From Branchipolynoe longqiensis (Eukaryota; Annelida; Polychaeta; Phyllodocida; Polynoidae): a DNA stretch of 64,000 nucleotides. Shown in pieces: positions 30,872 through 42,040 of this stretch; the stretch's first letter is position 1; each line of letters starts with the position of its first letter. The translations under genes were made by a program, and so were the position numbers. The stretch is taken from assembly GCA_030323885.1 (NCBI GenBank), contig CM059199.1, positions 74,868,781 through 74,932,780 of the forward strand. Reading direction: 5' to 3'. A model generated the notes under the pieces. That model was not told where the DNA came from. It saw only the letters and a program-made list of their open reading frames with translations, and did not search any database.

Positions 30872-31389
30872 CCCGGTGTAACGATTTCAACTTTCCCCCC
30901 CCCCTTCCCAAGTTCCCCCCCGGGAATCTGAAAACATTTTTAACTTCCCTCCGGGGAAATTAAAAACGTTTGGAGATTCCTGGGGGGGAACTTAAAAACA
31001 GTTTTCAGATTCCTCCCCCCTATTTTCAAATTCCCCCCTCCGGGAATTTAAAATTGTTTAAAAAACTTTAAAAAACGTTTTACATTTCAGACCTATAATA
31101 TTTTGTTCTTAACCATCTTGGAGACTTTTTGTGTCATTTGTGGTTAAATATGTTTGATTGTACTAGTAATAATTTCCATTATGCTATTCTCTGTATATTA
31201 TAATATTTGTCATGAAAAATAACAAAAATAAAGAAAATTCCCCAAAAATGGGGGGGGGGGGAGGGAAAGTTAAAACGAGGGAGGGAATTTGAAAACGTTT
31301 TCAAATTCCCCTGGGAGGAATTTGAAAACGTTTTCAAGTTCCCAGGGGGGAACCTGAATATGGGGGGAATTTGAAATCTTTACACCGGG
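30872..31389. mobile_element. Fold-back element made of nested palindromes
   Basis: Ends CCCGGTGTAACGATTTCAA and its inverted match at 31365-31389. Both arms are built from GGAATTTGAAAACG / CGTTTTCAAATTCC modules spaced by C- or G-runs. 31283-31310 is a perfect 28-bp palindrome and 31317-31343 a near-perfect one. A unique AT-rich centre (31080-31240) separates the arms. No coding capacity. Confidence 0.85.
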
Positions 31390-31700
31390 AGCTCTCGCAC
31401 CCTAAGCAAGAATCATGCTCCTAGACCACCAAGCCATGTTGTCAACTGCCCTTCAAAATGGATCTCAACGAAATCACATTTCTCGGCTTCAGCTTAGCTT
31501 TTTCACCGCCCAATACATCCAGCCCAACCTTCCCACACACACTCACTCTGTGCACACTTGCAAAAATGTTGGCATGCTGCCAGTTATTCCCTCACATCAC
31601 AGGCGCAATCAAGCCTACCTTGAACTGAATCTGGGTTGCCATCTAATCGATCCGCTATTGGCAATGGAGAGACGGCAAAAACAGCACCTGCGTCAGCCAT

Positions 31701-32517
31701 GTAACTGGGTCACTCTCCTGAAAACTGGTCAGCATGAGATGGAATTTTAAAACATCAATAAAAACCTTCCTACTTATTTTTTTCCTTATACTGTTCATAT
31801 TCATGTTCAGATTTGATGAAAGAAATAAGGGAAATAAAATAAAACTGTGTGTAACTTTGGTCTTTTTAGTTATGAACTGTTTTTGTACCAAAAAAACCCA
31901 TTTTACAGTCAGCCATTTGTAACATGACATATGGGACGTTTTTGAATCCTTATTAACATCTTGTATTGCATTGATATATCAAACAAAACAGTTCCCAAAT
32001 CAAAGAGGAAGTATTTATTAACATGTATGCATGCTTAAATTTAACAAAAATAAAATTTAATGTCTTCAGAAATAACATTACAAATTATCGTCACACGTGT
32101 AACCGTGGTGTCTGGATGCCACACAAATATTGTACACTAATTATTCAGTGAATAAAGCATGGCTGGGAATTACTTTTTGTTATCAATATAAGCACTAGAT
32201 ATTTCTGTATATTATGCCATGATTAATATGCTTCTAAGTATGATATTATTTAATTCTGATTAGATATTCATTAAGCAGACTGTGTGGTGTCCTAAACATG
32301 TGTTACACGTGTGACACACATGTTATACTGCCATAAGAGATATCTTATTCATGGACTACACCTTTATTTTTTATCTCATCAATTTATATTTTACATAGCT
32401 GTAAAGGGGAGAATTCCAGCTTTCATTTGCAATCAAAAAATGTAAAAAATTAAAATATTAAATTTTAACTCTCCATGTGACACTTCTGGCCAGTTTTCAG
32501 GAGAGTGACCCAACTAC
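31701..32517. repeat. Inverted repeat pair (about 32-bp arms) around 750 bp of unique sequence
   Basis: 31701-31733 and the reverse complement of 32486-32517 share GTCACTCTCCTGAAAACTGG plus flanks, about 29 of 32 positions. The enclosed DNA is AT-rich with no clear gene. It may be an old inverted-repeat element. Confidence 0.6.
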
Positions 32518-32519
32518 AC

Positions 32520-34080
32520 AACATTATTCCTGCTGTTGTGGGGCTTCCAAGATCCAGTCCACTTCCAGTTCCCCTCATGGGCTCTAGGTGACGTAGACCT
32601 ACTGGTGCCTCAACCTGGATTCTGCAGAGGTAGCCTGGTACCCTGGACTTAGTATAAACAGAGGTAGTCGGGTTTCAGTTCCCATGTTTTCTGCTAGGTG
32701 CCGTCTGTGTGCCTCCACATGGGTCCTGCGCAGAGGTGGCTGGTGGCGGATAGTGTTCAAAAGGTTTAAAAAACAATGTTTTTATGACTATCTATAACTG
32801 CTGCACAAACAGATTTTGAAATTAGGGGCTATGATAGATGAGCATTTATAGTTATCATCCTATATAATATATTTATGATATTAGATGCCAAAATGATGTG
32901 GATATATCAACCCAGCTTCGCAACACTTTGTAAAATATTCCGACTTTTTAGGTCCGGTTCATAAATAAATAATAGTTTAAATAAATTCTAAAATATCTCC
33001 TTTTCATAAAACTCACATGTAAAGCATTAAGAAAACTGTTTTGATCATATTTAAATCATCCAGTTATTTCTATAAAGTCATTATAATAATATTCAAATTA
33101 TATAAGTACCACTATAAAACCTCTCTAATAATACCTAATTCGTTCTATCATGTTGCTAAATACATATGCATAATATTCAAACCAAGTTGTGAAACCATGG
33201 TAGATTATGAATATTAAGTGAAGTGATAATTAATATCAGAGTGTTCTAAGGTTCTACATCAAATATAACCACTGGAGATAAGAACTCTGGAAAATTATTA
33301 CTGCATTGGTTTATTTACATGTATTCCTGAATTGAAGTCTGTTGGTATTATATATTGTATGAAAGGAGGTAAATGCTGAAACTAAGGGCAGCATATACAG
33401 TTGATGCAGACTGGTTTCTTCACCCAGACAAATAGTCTGTATAATAATTAAGTCAAGAATTTCTGTGTGCCTGTTATTGTTATGGTATGACTTACAGATG
33501 CCAGTATCTGAGGGAGTGTTAGCACACAGGTGACAATGCATGGGGGTTGTGTGTGTGTGAGTGTTTGCAGGACCTGCCAAAGCCAGGTGTCAGGCTGGAG
33601 GTGGGAGGAGGAGTGTGTGTGTGTGTGGTGAGCCCTCCCTGCCCCACCTGGTGGCAGTTTGCTGAACTAAAGATGATAAAATATGTAATTCTCAAAGTAA
33701 GGCATGTAGAAACTCCTACTATTTTGGAGTTGTCCCAATCTAAGGGACTGGTGACCACAGGTGTTATGTAAATATAAACAGGGTTGATATTCCCATATAA
33801 GTGTAATTGGTGAACTTGATGGAAAAATATGTATCTGACTTGGGGTGGGTGGGTTGGCCCCCCCACCCCACCCCCCACCACTGACTGGAGGGGTTCAGCC
33901 AATGAAATGCCATGTGACACTCTCTGACTGAGGAGACTCCCAGCAACTGTGTACCTGTATTTTGAATGTTTTCCATCTGAATAAAAGAGCTGGGCAGGGG
34001 GTGTGGCAGGCAGATGACCTGGAGACAGCACAGCAGGAGGAGCCAGCCACCCCTCCCTACTAGACTTTACCACACTTAAT
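32520..34080. other. No gene recognised; possible LTR-like stretch at the right end
   Basis: AT-rich except for a degenerate twofold repeat at 32560-32755 (CAGTTCCC...CTAGGTG...GCAGAGGT). 33540-34060 is GC- and GT-rich with AATAAAAGAGC near its end, faintly LTR-like. The minus-strand ORF of 184 codons there is low complexity and is not called. Confidence 0.4.
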
Positions 34081-34449
34081 TTCTGTGGGGTTGATATTTC
34101 TTGGAACAGATATAGTAAGCAGATACAGTAAGCGGATCATCGCTTGAGTAATATCATACATTAGTGCTTTCCGGCCTCCACACACAGAAGTTAGGGTTAT
34201 ATTTCCTATAAAGATTCTAGTGTGTAAAATACCGCTAGTTAACTTATTCTAATTGGTTGCTTAGGAACCTGTCCTGGAGACATTGTCGTGGGAGTAACAA
34301 CATAAGCCACTGCAGTTATGCCTCTGAGAAATACTCCTAACATCACTCATTGATATGAATTTGCTAAAACTAACATAACTTATTTCATACAATATGTCAT
34401 CTACTGTCATTAAGAAAATAAGATCTCAACATGTTAGTGTCTATTGCAT

Positions 34450-34780
34450 TGTTTAAAGTTGAATAGTCCGATGGTTTTGAGTTTCAGAAATTTTCTGAGA
34501 TAAATAGATTAGGTTCATTATAATATACCTTACTTTAGCTTGAAGTAACTTTTATTTTAAGTGGCTAACTTTTGAGATATTTTAAGGGCAACCATGCTAA
34601 GTTAATTTTGGCAAGCTTGCCAAATCTCTGACACCATAGCATTCTGCAGTAAAATGATTTGTTCAATTGCCTCACTATTCCCTGCTATGTGGCAACAAAT
34701 GCTTAATAAGTGCATCAGTATCTAAGATAGATATGTAGAATCAAATTTAGATTATTGTTTTGGTTTTGAAAATTTGACAC
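34450..34780 (+). repeat. MITE M1 copy
   Basis: Uninterrupted copy: start AAAGTTGAATAGTCCGATGG, then CTTACTTTAGCTTGAAGTAA, AACAAATGCTTAATAAGTGC and GATATGTAGAATCAAATTTA. The last 15-20 bp of the right end is missing. Confidence 0.78.
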
Positions 34781-35195
34781 TGTACGTGAAGGGGAGTGGA
34801 TTCTTTTCCAAGAAATCAAATTATACAATTTGGACTCAGATCATCCCATTAAATGTTGCTTTCACAATATATTCTGAATGAAATCAGAATCCAGAATAAT
34901 TCCTTGACATATTTGCAACATAACCAAGTAATATATATTGTATTATAAATTACTTTCTCTGTGCATTTTGCTAATGACATTGTTTTGATGGCGGCAAACA
35001 AAGTGGGTGATAATAGCAGAAAACTCAGGCACCTCGGTGCCTGGCCTTTGAAACGACCACAGTGGCAACCTGTTGAAACAAAGGCCAGGGGATCAGGCTA
35101 AAACAGAGGTCTCTCGGAGCACACTCATGCCAGCTTACGCGCAGACCCAATGAGATATAACCATTCTTGATAAGTGCTGGTGGGTTTGTAAGTTT

Positions 35196-35450
35196 CAGGG
35201 TTCGTACACGTGTGAAAATATGGAATTCAAGGCTATTTCAAGGTTGTTTCTTTATAGGAATTCAAGACTATTTTCATTTGGATTTCAGGAAAAACAATGG
35301 CGATTTCAAACTAATTTAGATCAGTGGGAACAGTTTAATGGAATTAAAGCTTTTCAAGACTATTTACCCAAAATGGGTTAAATTGAAGGCTTTTCAAGGC
35401 CTTGAAACGGGTAAATGAAGTTTAAGACTTTCCTGGGGATACAGACCCTG
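35196..35450. mobile_element. hAT-like MITE, second copy
   Basis: CAGGGTTCGTACACGTGTGA to ACAGACCCTG. It matches 2025-2268 along its length and has an extra TTCAAGGTTG block near 35250. Confidence 0.65.
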
Positions 35451-35571
35451 AAGATTATACTTACTCAAGCTTGGAAGTAAATCTGTTTACATGGTGTACG
35501 GTTGTATCTGTTGCTGGATGCTTTCTGTGATGTAAATCAACAACACAAGGCATTGTAATGACCATATTGGT

Positions 35572-36001
35572 GAGCCTTTATTTTCTTTCTCACTGGTACC
35601 TCTATTTATGGTACCTCCCGCTTAGGACAAACAAAGAATGCCACAGCCATGTTCGGAGAGCCTTTATTTTCTTTCTCACTGGTACCTCTATTTATGGTAC
35701 CTCCCGCTTAGGACAAACAAAGAATGCCATAGCCATGTTCGGAGAGCCTTTATTTTCTTTCTCACTGGTACCTCTATTTATGGTACCTCCAGCTTAGGAC
35801 AAACAAAGAATGCCATAGCCATGTTCGGAGAGCCTTTATTTTCTTTCTCACTGGTACCTCTATTTATGGTACCTCCAGCTTAGGACAAACAAAGAATGCC
35901 ATAGCCATGTTCGGAGAGCCTTTATTTTCTTTCTCACTGGTACCTCTATTTATGGTACCTCCAGCTTAGGACAAACAAAGAATGCCATAGCCATGTTCGG
36001 A
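35572..36001. repeat. Five tandem 86-bp units
   Basis: The exact period is 86: the GAGCC mark occurs at 35572, 35658, 35744, 35830 and 35916. Each unit has GGTACC-TCTATTTAT-GGTACC, an inverted pair around a TATA-like core. Units are nearly identical. Because 86 is not a multiple of three, overlapping ORFs appear in shifting frames and are not genes. Confidence 0.92.
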
Positions 36002-36055
36002 AAGCTTGGTTGGTGTTGGTAGTTTACGTCCTTGCCTGAGAGGTCAGTGCAGACT

Positions 36056-36240
36056 ACTCTGACACCATAGGCTTCTGCAATAACAGATTCTATTGAATTG
36101 CCTCAGTATTTCCTTTTATGTGGCAGCAAATGCTTAATACGTTCCCCAGTATCAAAGGTAGATATGTACAATCGAATCTAGATAATTGTTTTGGTTTTGA
36201 AAATTTGATGTTTTCATCAGACTATGCAGCTTTAAACAAA
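36056..36240 (+). repeat. MITE M1, distal half
   Basis: ACACCATAGGCTTCTGCAAT, AGCAAATGCTTAATACGTTC and CATCAGACTATGCAGCTTTA. The 5' half is absent. Confidence 0.72.
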
Positions 36241-36409
36241 TTGCTCAAATCTATAGGATCCAAACCTAGTGCTGCTGCGTGTTCTGATTAGTTGCAAGGT
36301 TCGTGATCAATCACAGTTGCTGTGTACTCCTGTAAACGTAGACAAACTAAGCACCACACGTGGATGCAATGCATAAATGCGCATACAGATATGAATCCTC
36401 ACACTAGTG

Positions 36410-36880
36410 CATAAAACATGTGTACACAATGCACGTTATACATACACACATGTACACAATGCACACACATGTACATAGTACACACACACAGGCAGATAAT
36501 ACATACGCACATCTACATAAAACATACACACATGTACACAATGCATACACATACTCACTGCATGTACACCTGTACATGATACATAGGCATACACACCTGT
36601 ACACAATGCATACACACTTGTACACAATGCATACACATATCCGTACACAATGCATGCACACATGTACATAATACATAAGCATGCACACCTGTATACAATG
36701 CAGACCCACATGTACACACTGCATATGCACACATGTACACAATGCATGCACACCTGTACATAATACATACACACATGTACGCAATACATACACACATATG
36801 TACACATGTATACACCATGTGCACACACATACAACCATACATGCACATGCATGGGTAGACTCAACCATGTACATACACTT
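36410..36880. repeat. CA-rich minisatellite, left part
   Basis: Imperfect repeats of CACATGTACACAATGCATA type, about 20-21 bp. On the minus strand they give long Cys/Val-rich ORFs (MCVYVLCTCV-like), which are products of the repeat. The series resumes at 37509 after the inserted element. Confidence 0.85.
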
Positions 36881-37508
36881 AAGCCGTGTTCACACCCACA
36901 ACTTTAGGCCGAACTAGATAAGGCGAACTAGATGAGGCAAACTAGGCGTGAAAGTGTGTCGTGTCCACACATCCAGTACTTGGGGCGGTTTAAGCCGGAA
37001 ATCCATATCTGCGCATGAGCAAGTCCATACTAACCAGTGCCACTTTCGGTTAGTCGACGTCGCCACGAGAGTGTGTGGGTTCGACCTAGATATGTATAGA
37101 CTGAGTCGTATTGTTTTGGAACGGTCAAAACTTCTGCTGGGCAGTGAAAGCCTCAAAATAAATGATGAAAAAAATATCTGTGCACAGCTATCGGTTTCAT
37201 AGACCAAATCATATAATATGCGCTTTTGATCGACTGGAAAGTCAACAAACTCAGGTCTCGACTGCGCATGCATGTCATGAGCTTAGGCCGCCTCAACTAA
37301 TCCGCTATCGTCCACACAAGCAAGATAGGCTAATTTAAGCTAGTTCATTTCATCTGGACTACCTCGCGAGGCGGTTTACTTGAGGCAAACTAGATGAGGC
37401 GACTTAGCCTTAAGTCGCCTCAGCGTAGCGTCCACACGGCGAATGTGAGGCGACTTAGATGAGGCGAACTAGTTGAGGCGACTTAACACCTGTGTGTGAA
37501 CAGGGCTA
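36881..37508. mobile_element. Inverted-repeat element inserted in the CA-rich minisatellite
   Basis: Left end AAGCCGTGTTCACAC matches the right end GTGTGAACAGGGCT inverted. Subterminal zones hold several GAGGCGAACTAGATGAGG-type repeats in both orientations, and GTCCACAC / GTGTGGAC occur further in. TTA/TAA at the borders may be a 3-bp target duplication. No transposase ORF is seen. Confidence 0.8.
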
Positions 37509-37680
37509 AACATGCATGCACATCTATGCACCAACACATCCATCCATACGCGCACACACCTACATGCATACATACTTACAAACGTGCATGCATATATACA
37601 TACACACATCCATCCAAACACAATCACATGTTACGCATGCACATCCCCATCCGCAAATACATGTGCACACATCCACACAC
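37509..37680. repeat. CA-rich minisatellite, right part
   Basis: Continues the pattern of 36410-36880 (CATACATACTTACAAACGTG, CACACATCCATCC). The two parts were one array before the insertion. Confidence 0.75.
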
Positions 37681-37811
37681 TACTGGAACGGTTTGCGGGC
37701 TGGCACCGAACACGTGACCAGATCCTCGGCTGCAGTCACATGGTCACTCTGGAAGGCCTGCTGCGCCTGTTGGACGAGCAGCGAGACGGAGACGGAGTCC
37801 TCACCGCCAGC
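37680..37811 (-). CDS. Candidate coding exon, unidentified
   Basis: A GC-rich island in AT-rich surroundings. On the minus strand a good acceptor (CTTCTGTCTGCAG) at 37812 opens GGEDSVSVSLLVQQAQQAFQ then SDHVTAAEDL, with TAG 44 codons on. If it is an internal exon the donor is unclear. Its orientation matches lunapark, but it cannot follow the 44253 exon directly because the phase would give a stop. It could be a later lunapark exon or another gene. The opposite strand is also open here. Confidence 0.35.
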   Translation of the reverse strand, partial: AGGEDSVSVSLLVQQAQQAFQSDHVTAAEDLVTCSVPARKPFQ

Positions 37812-37825
37812 CTGCAGACAGAAGG

Positions 37826-38890
37826 CAGTAGGTTACAGTAGAGCAGTACCTCTACCAATCATACAGGACACAGGGAAGTAAGTTACAGTAGGGCAGTACC
37901 TCCCCCAATCACACAGGACAGTAAGTTACAGTAGAGCAGTACCTCCCTAATCACACAGGACAGTAAGTTACAATAGAGCAGTACCTTCCCAATCACACAG
38001 GACAGTACGTTACAGTAGAGCAGTACCTCCCCAATCACACAGGACAGCGGGGCAGTAACTCTACAAATCATACAGGGCAGTAAGTTACAGCAGGGCAGTA
38101 ACTACCAATCATACAGGACAGGCCAGTCAGTTACAGTAGATCAGTAACTCTATCAATCATACAGGACACAGGGAAGTAATTTACAGTAGGGAAGTAACTC
38201 TACCAATCATACAGGTCACAGGGAAGTAAGTTACAGTAGAGCAGTAACTGCCAATCATACAGGTCATAGGGCAATAAGTTACAGTAGAGCAGTAAATACC
38301 AATCATACAGGATACAGGACAGTAAGTTACAGTAGGGCAGTAACTCTACCAACCATACAGGGCAGTAAGTTACAGTAGAGCAGTAACTCTACCAATTATA
38401 TAGGACACCGGACAGTAAGTTACCATAGGGCAGTAACTCTACCACTCATACAGGACATATGGCAGTAGGTTACAGTAGAGCAGTAACTACCAATCATACA
38501 AGACACAGGACAGTAAGTTACAGTAAGGCAGTAACTACCAATCATACAGGACACAGGCCAGTAAGTTACATTAGGTAAGTAACTCTACCAATCACACAGG
38601 ACAGTAAGTTACACTAGAGCAGTAACTACCAATCATATAGGTCACAGGGCAATAAGTTACAGTAGAGCAGTAAATACCAATCATACAAGACATAGGACAG
38701 TAAGTTACAGTAAGGCAGTAACTACCAATCATACAGGACACAGGCCAGTAAGTTACAGTAGAGAAGTAACTCTACCAATCACACAGGACACAGGGCAGTA
38801 AGTTACACTAGAGCAGTAACTACCAATCATACAAGACACAGGACAGTAAGTTACAATATGGCAGTAACTCTCCCAATCATAAACGATACA
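37826..38890. repeat. Minisatellite of about 44-52 bp
   Basis: Twenty or more imperfect units built from CAGTAAGTTACAGTAGAGC and AGTAACTACCAATCATACAG with variable GGACACAGG spacers. It abuts the acceptor of the candidate exon on its left. Confidence 0.88.
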
Positions 38891-38910
38891 AGACAGGCAG
38901 AAGGGCAGCA

Positions 38911-39135
38911 TGTTACTCATGGCGACTTTATAGTGCTTCAACATTGGGAAACCAGGCCTCCGGCACCACTGCCTGATATCCCACTCAGTCACATTATCAT
39001 AATACTGACCTAACCAGTCCTTGCCCTATTCTAATAATGCCGAGAGCCAGGCTAGGTATCGACAAGTATCAAATTTGCAAGTCATTGGTTTGACTCGGCC
39101 AGGATTTCAAACTCCTAACCTTCAACACGGGATCA
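38911..39135 (-). repeat. SINE family B, next to the gap
   Basis: Body (CATGGCGACTTTATAGTGCT), core and a head cut short near the assembly gap; the tail is also missing. Confidence 0.7.
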
Positions 39136-39191
39136 CAGCGTCTGGTGTTGGAGCTGTAGGTTTGATGACTTATTCAGACAAATGGTGTCAA

Positions 39192-39691
39192 NNNNNNNNN
39201 NNNNNNNNNNNNNNNNNNNNNNNNNNNNNNNNNNNNNNNNNNNNNNNNNNNNNNNNNNNNNNNNNNNNNNNNNNNNNNNNNNNNNNNNNNNNNNNNNNNN
39301 NNNNNNNNNNNNNNNNNNNNNNNNNNNNNNNNNNNNNNNNNNNNNNNNNNNNNNNNNNNNNNNNNNNNNNNNNNNNNNNNNNNNNNNNNNNNNNNNNNNN
39401 NNNNNNNNNNNNNNNNNNNNNNNNNNNNNNNNNNNNNNNNNNNNNNNNNNNNNNNNNNNNNNNNNNNNNNNNNNNNNNNNNNNNNNNNNNNNNNNNNNNN
39501 NNNNNNNNNNNNNNNNNNNNNNNNNNNNNNNNNNNNNNNNNNNNNNNNNNNNNNNNNNNNNNNNNNNNNNNNNNNNNNNNNNNNNNNNNNNNNNNNNNNN
39601 NNNNNNNNNNNNNNNNNNNNNNNNNNNNNNNNNNNNNNNNNNNNNNNNNNNNNNNNNNNNNNNNNNNNNNNNNNNNNNNNNNNNNNNNNNN
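39192..39691. other. Assembly gap, exactly 500 N
   Basis: The round length indicates a placeholder, so the true size is unknown. It falls between a minisatellite/SINE block and a SINE. Missing lunapark exons could lie here. Confidence 0.99.
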
Positions 39692-39867
39692 AATTAGAGC
39701 ATAACATGGAAACATAGTACCTGAGATAATGAGCTTCTTAATATAGTAAATATAACATTTGTTTACCAATGTGCTGATATATAACTGCTTCAGGAGCAAG
39801 TGACGGCACTAAACTGACAAATTTGAATACTGGGTGGGTGGAGTGGGAAGTTTGTTTCCTTTCTTGG

Positions 39868-40163
39868 GGTTTTACATCCTGGTAACATTAAAGGTCATAT
39901 CAGGATGAGTACCGACTTGTGACAGCTGGCAGACCAGACCACTGGCAGACCAGACCACTGGCACCATGAACTGATATCCGACTCAATCACATTATCTTGA
40001 CACTGAGCTAATGAGTCCTTTCGCCTATCCTAATAATGCCGAGCACCAGGCTAGGTAGCAACAAGTATCAATTTTGCAAGTCATTGGTTTGACTTGGCCG
40101 GATTTCAAACTCCCAACCTTCCACACGAGAAGCTGTGTTCTACCGATTCAGCCACCGCATATG
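39868..40163 (-). repeat. SINE family B
   Basis: Tail complement GGTTTTACATCCTGGTAACA, then a CTGGCAGACCAGACCA duplication at 39930-39960, core and head complement TACCGATTCAGCCACCGC. Confidence 0.8.
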
Positions 40164-40169
40164 GTGAAG

Positions 40170-40484
40170 TGGGAGGTTTAACATGATATGAAAAAGTGCC
40201 GTGATAAGAAATCCTAGTATCATTTTGTAGTTTTCCTGTGAGTCTCGTTTCCAGTTAATCTGCGTGAATAAGCTCCCTTCCTTGCTGACCGTATAATGTC
40301 CATAGTCCTTGTCACTGGGGTAAGAGTGAACAAGATAGATCTGCCCACACTCATTATATACACACATTACATCATTCACTCTATGTCGAAAATGGTCATT
40401 CACATCAAGAGTAGAAAATGTGATCACGAAATAAAGCCAGAGCAGGAAGCTGTTGGTGTTATTATCGGCAATATGCTTTTTCAA
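40170..40484 (-). CDS. Unrecognised open frame, doubtful gene
   Basis: About 105 codons open on the minus strand. A hydrophobic start (NSFLLWLYFVITFST) is followed by a mixed region with VMCVYNECGQIYLVHSYPSD and GHYTVSKEGSLFTQINW. A stop lies just before the frame and no early ATG exists. A weak acceptor-like AACACCAACAG at about 40450 could make it an exon. The composition looks protein-like, but I cannot name a family, and the frame runs into a SINE at its end. Confidence 0.25.
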
Positions 40485-40779
40485 TTAATGCAGCATACAG
40501 TAAGGAGGGACCAGCTTGACTCCCGCAATGAGAAAATCACAAGAGTTTAGACTAAACATGAAAAAAATGGTATTCATGTAGCAAAGAATATATATTCAAA
40601 GCTAGTGTGGTGAAGAGAACGCTGAATGGAGAGCGAGTCGCAATAAAAGAACAGAGTACACACGATAAACAGCAGACAGAAAAAACAACGCGGTCCATAC
40701 AGTTCCTCGTTAACACTGATATGAGATCAGTGACAGCTTGTCATTATGTCTACAGCGCTGACTTTTTGTTTTTGTTGTT

Positions 40780-40862
40780 GTTGTTGTAAATATGTTTATT
40801 CTGGTGAATAACTCTTTTGTCAGTGCCGAAGCACTAGTCTTCCAGCCATTTTTCAATTCAAA
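40780..40862 (-). repeat. Family G repeat end with UUCG hairpin
   Basis: AACTCTTTTGTCAGTGCCGA then AGCACTAGTCTTCCAGCC. The stem AGTGC/GCACT is kept on the minus strand. A GTT run at 40770-40788 lies beside it. Confidence 0.75.
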
Positions 40863-40887
40863 TGTCAGCTTGGTTTGGTGTGTTATA

Positions 40888-41250
40888 TTAAAGTTGCATA
40901 GTGCAATGGTTTTGGGGTTTGCATCTTAGCAACATCTAAGGTCATAGCAGGACGGGCACTGAACTTGCAACAGTGCACACTGATGGCAAACTTACAGTGC
41001 TGCACCACTGGAAGACCAAGCTGCCAGCACCATGACCCGATATCCCATTCAGTCACATTATCCTGACACTGAAGTAACCAGTCCTTGCCCTATCCTATTA
41101 ATGCCGAGGACCTGGCTAGGAAGCGACAACTAATAATTTTTAAGTCATTGGTTTGACTCGACCAGGATTGAACCAATGAGTTCGAATCCCATGATCTACC
41201 AAAACGGGAGACGGACGCTCAACTCATTCGGGCATCCCGTCTGGTCAGGC
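40888..41250 (-). repeat. SINE family A inserted at an M1 start
   Basis: M1 start AGTTGCATAGTGCAATGGTT (40888-40920) runs into the family A tail-body (TTGCATCTTAGCAACATCTA), core and head (CATCCCGTCTGGTC). The rest of M1 resumes at 41250, so the SINE split an M1 copy. Confidence 0.75.
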
Positions 41251-41470
41251 ATAGTCAGATGAAAGCATAAAATATTCAGAAGCAAAACATTTATCTAGAT
41301 TTTACCCCACACTGACATTCCTTGCTGCATAGAAGGGACTACTCAGTCAATTTAATATAATCTGTTACTGTTGAAGCATATGGTGCCCAACATTTCGACA
41401 TGCATACACACAAATATTAATTTCACTTCAAATATCTGCATTTAACTGTTACTTAAAACTACAGAAAAGC
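41250..41470 (-). repeat. MITE M1, part distal to the SINE
   Basis: AGGCATAGTCAGATGAAAGC, ATAGAAGGGACTACTCAGTC and TTACTGTTGAAGCATATGGT. Confidence 0.65.
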
Positions 41471-41499
41471 AGTGATAATAATCAACATAATGTTTATCA

Positions 41500-41715
41500 C
41501 ACGGGGTGGCAGAATGAGTTGAGCGCCTACTTCCTGTTTTCGTAGAATGCAGGATTCGAAACCCTGGGTTCGATCTCTGACTGAGTCAAGCCAAATTGCT
41601 ACTTGTCACTACCTAGCCTGGCACTTGGCATTACTAGGATAGGGCAAGGAGCAGTGGAATGAGGAAGACAAATTGCCCGCAACAGAAATTTCATCTGCTT
41701 ATTCAACTAATGTAC
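41500..41715 (+). repeat. SINE family C, full length
   Basis: Head GGGTGGCAGAATGAGTTGAG, CTACCTAGCCTGGCACTTGG core, then the family tail GAGCAGTGGAATGAGGAAGA and TTTCATCTGCTTATTCAACT. Best plus-strand example of the family. Confidence 0.85.
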
Positions 41716-41854
41716 CAACAAATAAAATGCAATGTTTTACAATGAAAGAAGAAATTATGCAGAAACTCAGAACCATTGTGCTATGGAACTTCAAAGAATA
41801 GAAAGGCCTCTTATAGTTATAGTGTCCAGTCCCCAGAGTATATAATCTAGTCCA

Positions 41855-42040
41855 ATTGCACAACAGTGTCTCGACCGACCAGAGGATGGTCCATTTAGGG
41901 AGGTGGTCGGCTTAGGGAGTTAGAATATCGTTACCGATTGTATTGTATGGGCGATCACTTGGGACCCGAATGAAGCGATCGATATAGGGGAGTGGTCGAT
42001 CTGTGGAGGTGGTCGGTTAGAGAGGCTTCACTGTATATTC
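41855..42040. mobile_element. MITE with ACAGTG...CACTGT ends
   Basis: Left ACAGTGTCTCGACCGACCAG and right GGTCGGTTAGAGAGGCTTCA then CTGT are imperfect inverted partners. GAGGTGGTCGG repeats occur inside. Confidence 0.5.

Noticed and set aside
31415..31750. 111-codon plus-strand open frame
   Set aside because: No recognisable domain, no splice or promoter support, and it overlaps the inverted-repeat arm at 31701.
33519..34073. 184-codon minus-strand open frame
   Set aside because: Low-complexity Pro/Thr/His composition over GT-rich DNA, with no splice pattern or recognisable domain.
35558..35883. Repeating 80-residue open frames
   Set aside because: They come from the 86-bp tandem repeat; the frame shifts from unit to unit.
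36404..36874. Long Cys/Val-rich open frames on the minus strand and His/Thr-rich ones on the plus strand
   Set aside because: They are translations of the CA-rich minisatellite in several frames at once, with no gene signals.
39021..39799. Open frames spanning the N run
   Set aside because: Unknown bases were treated as sense codons; there is no evidence.
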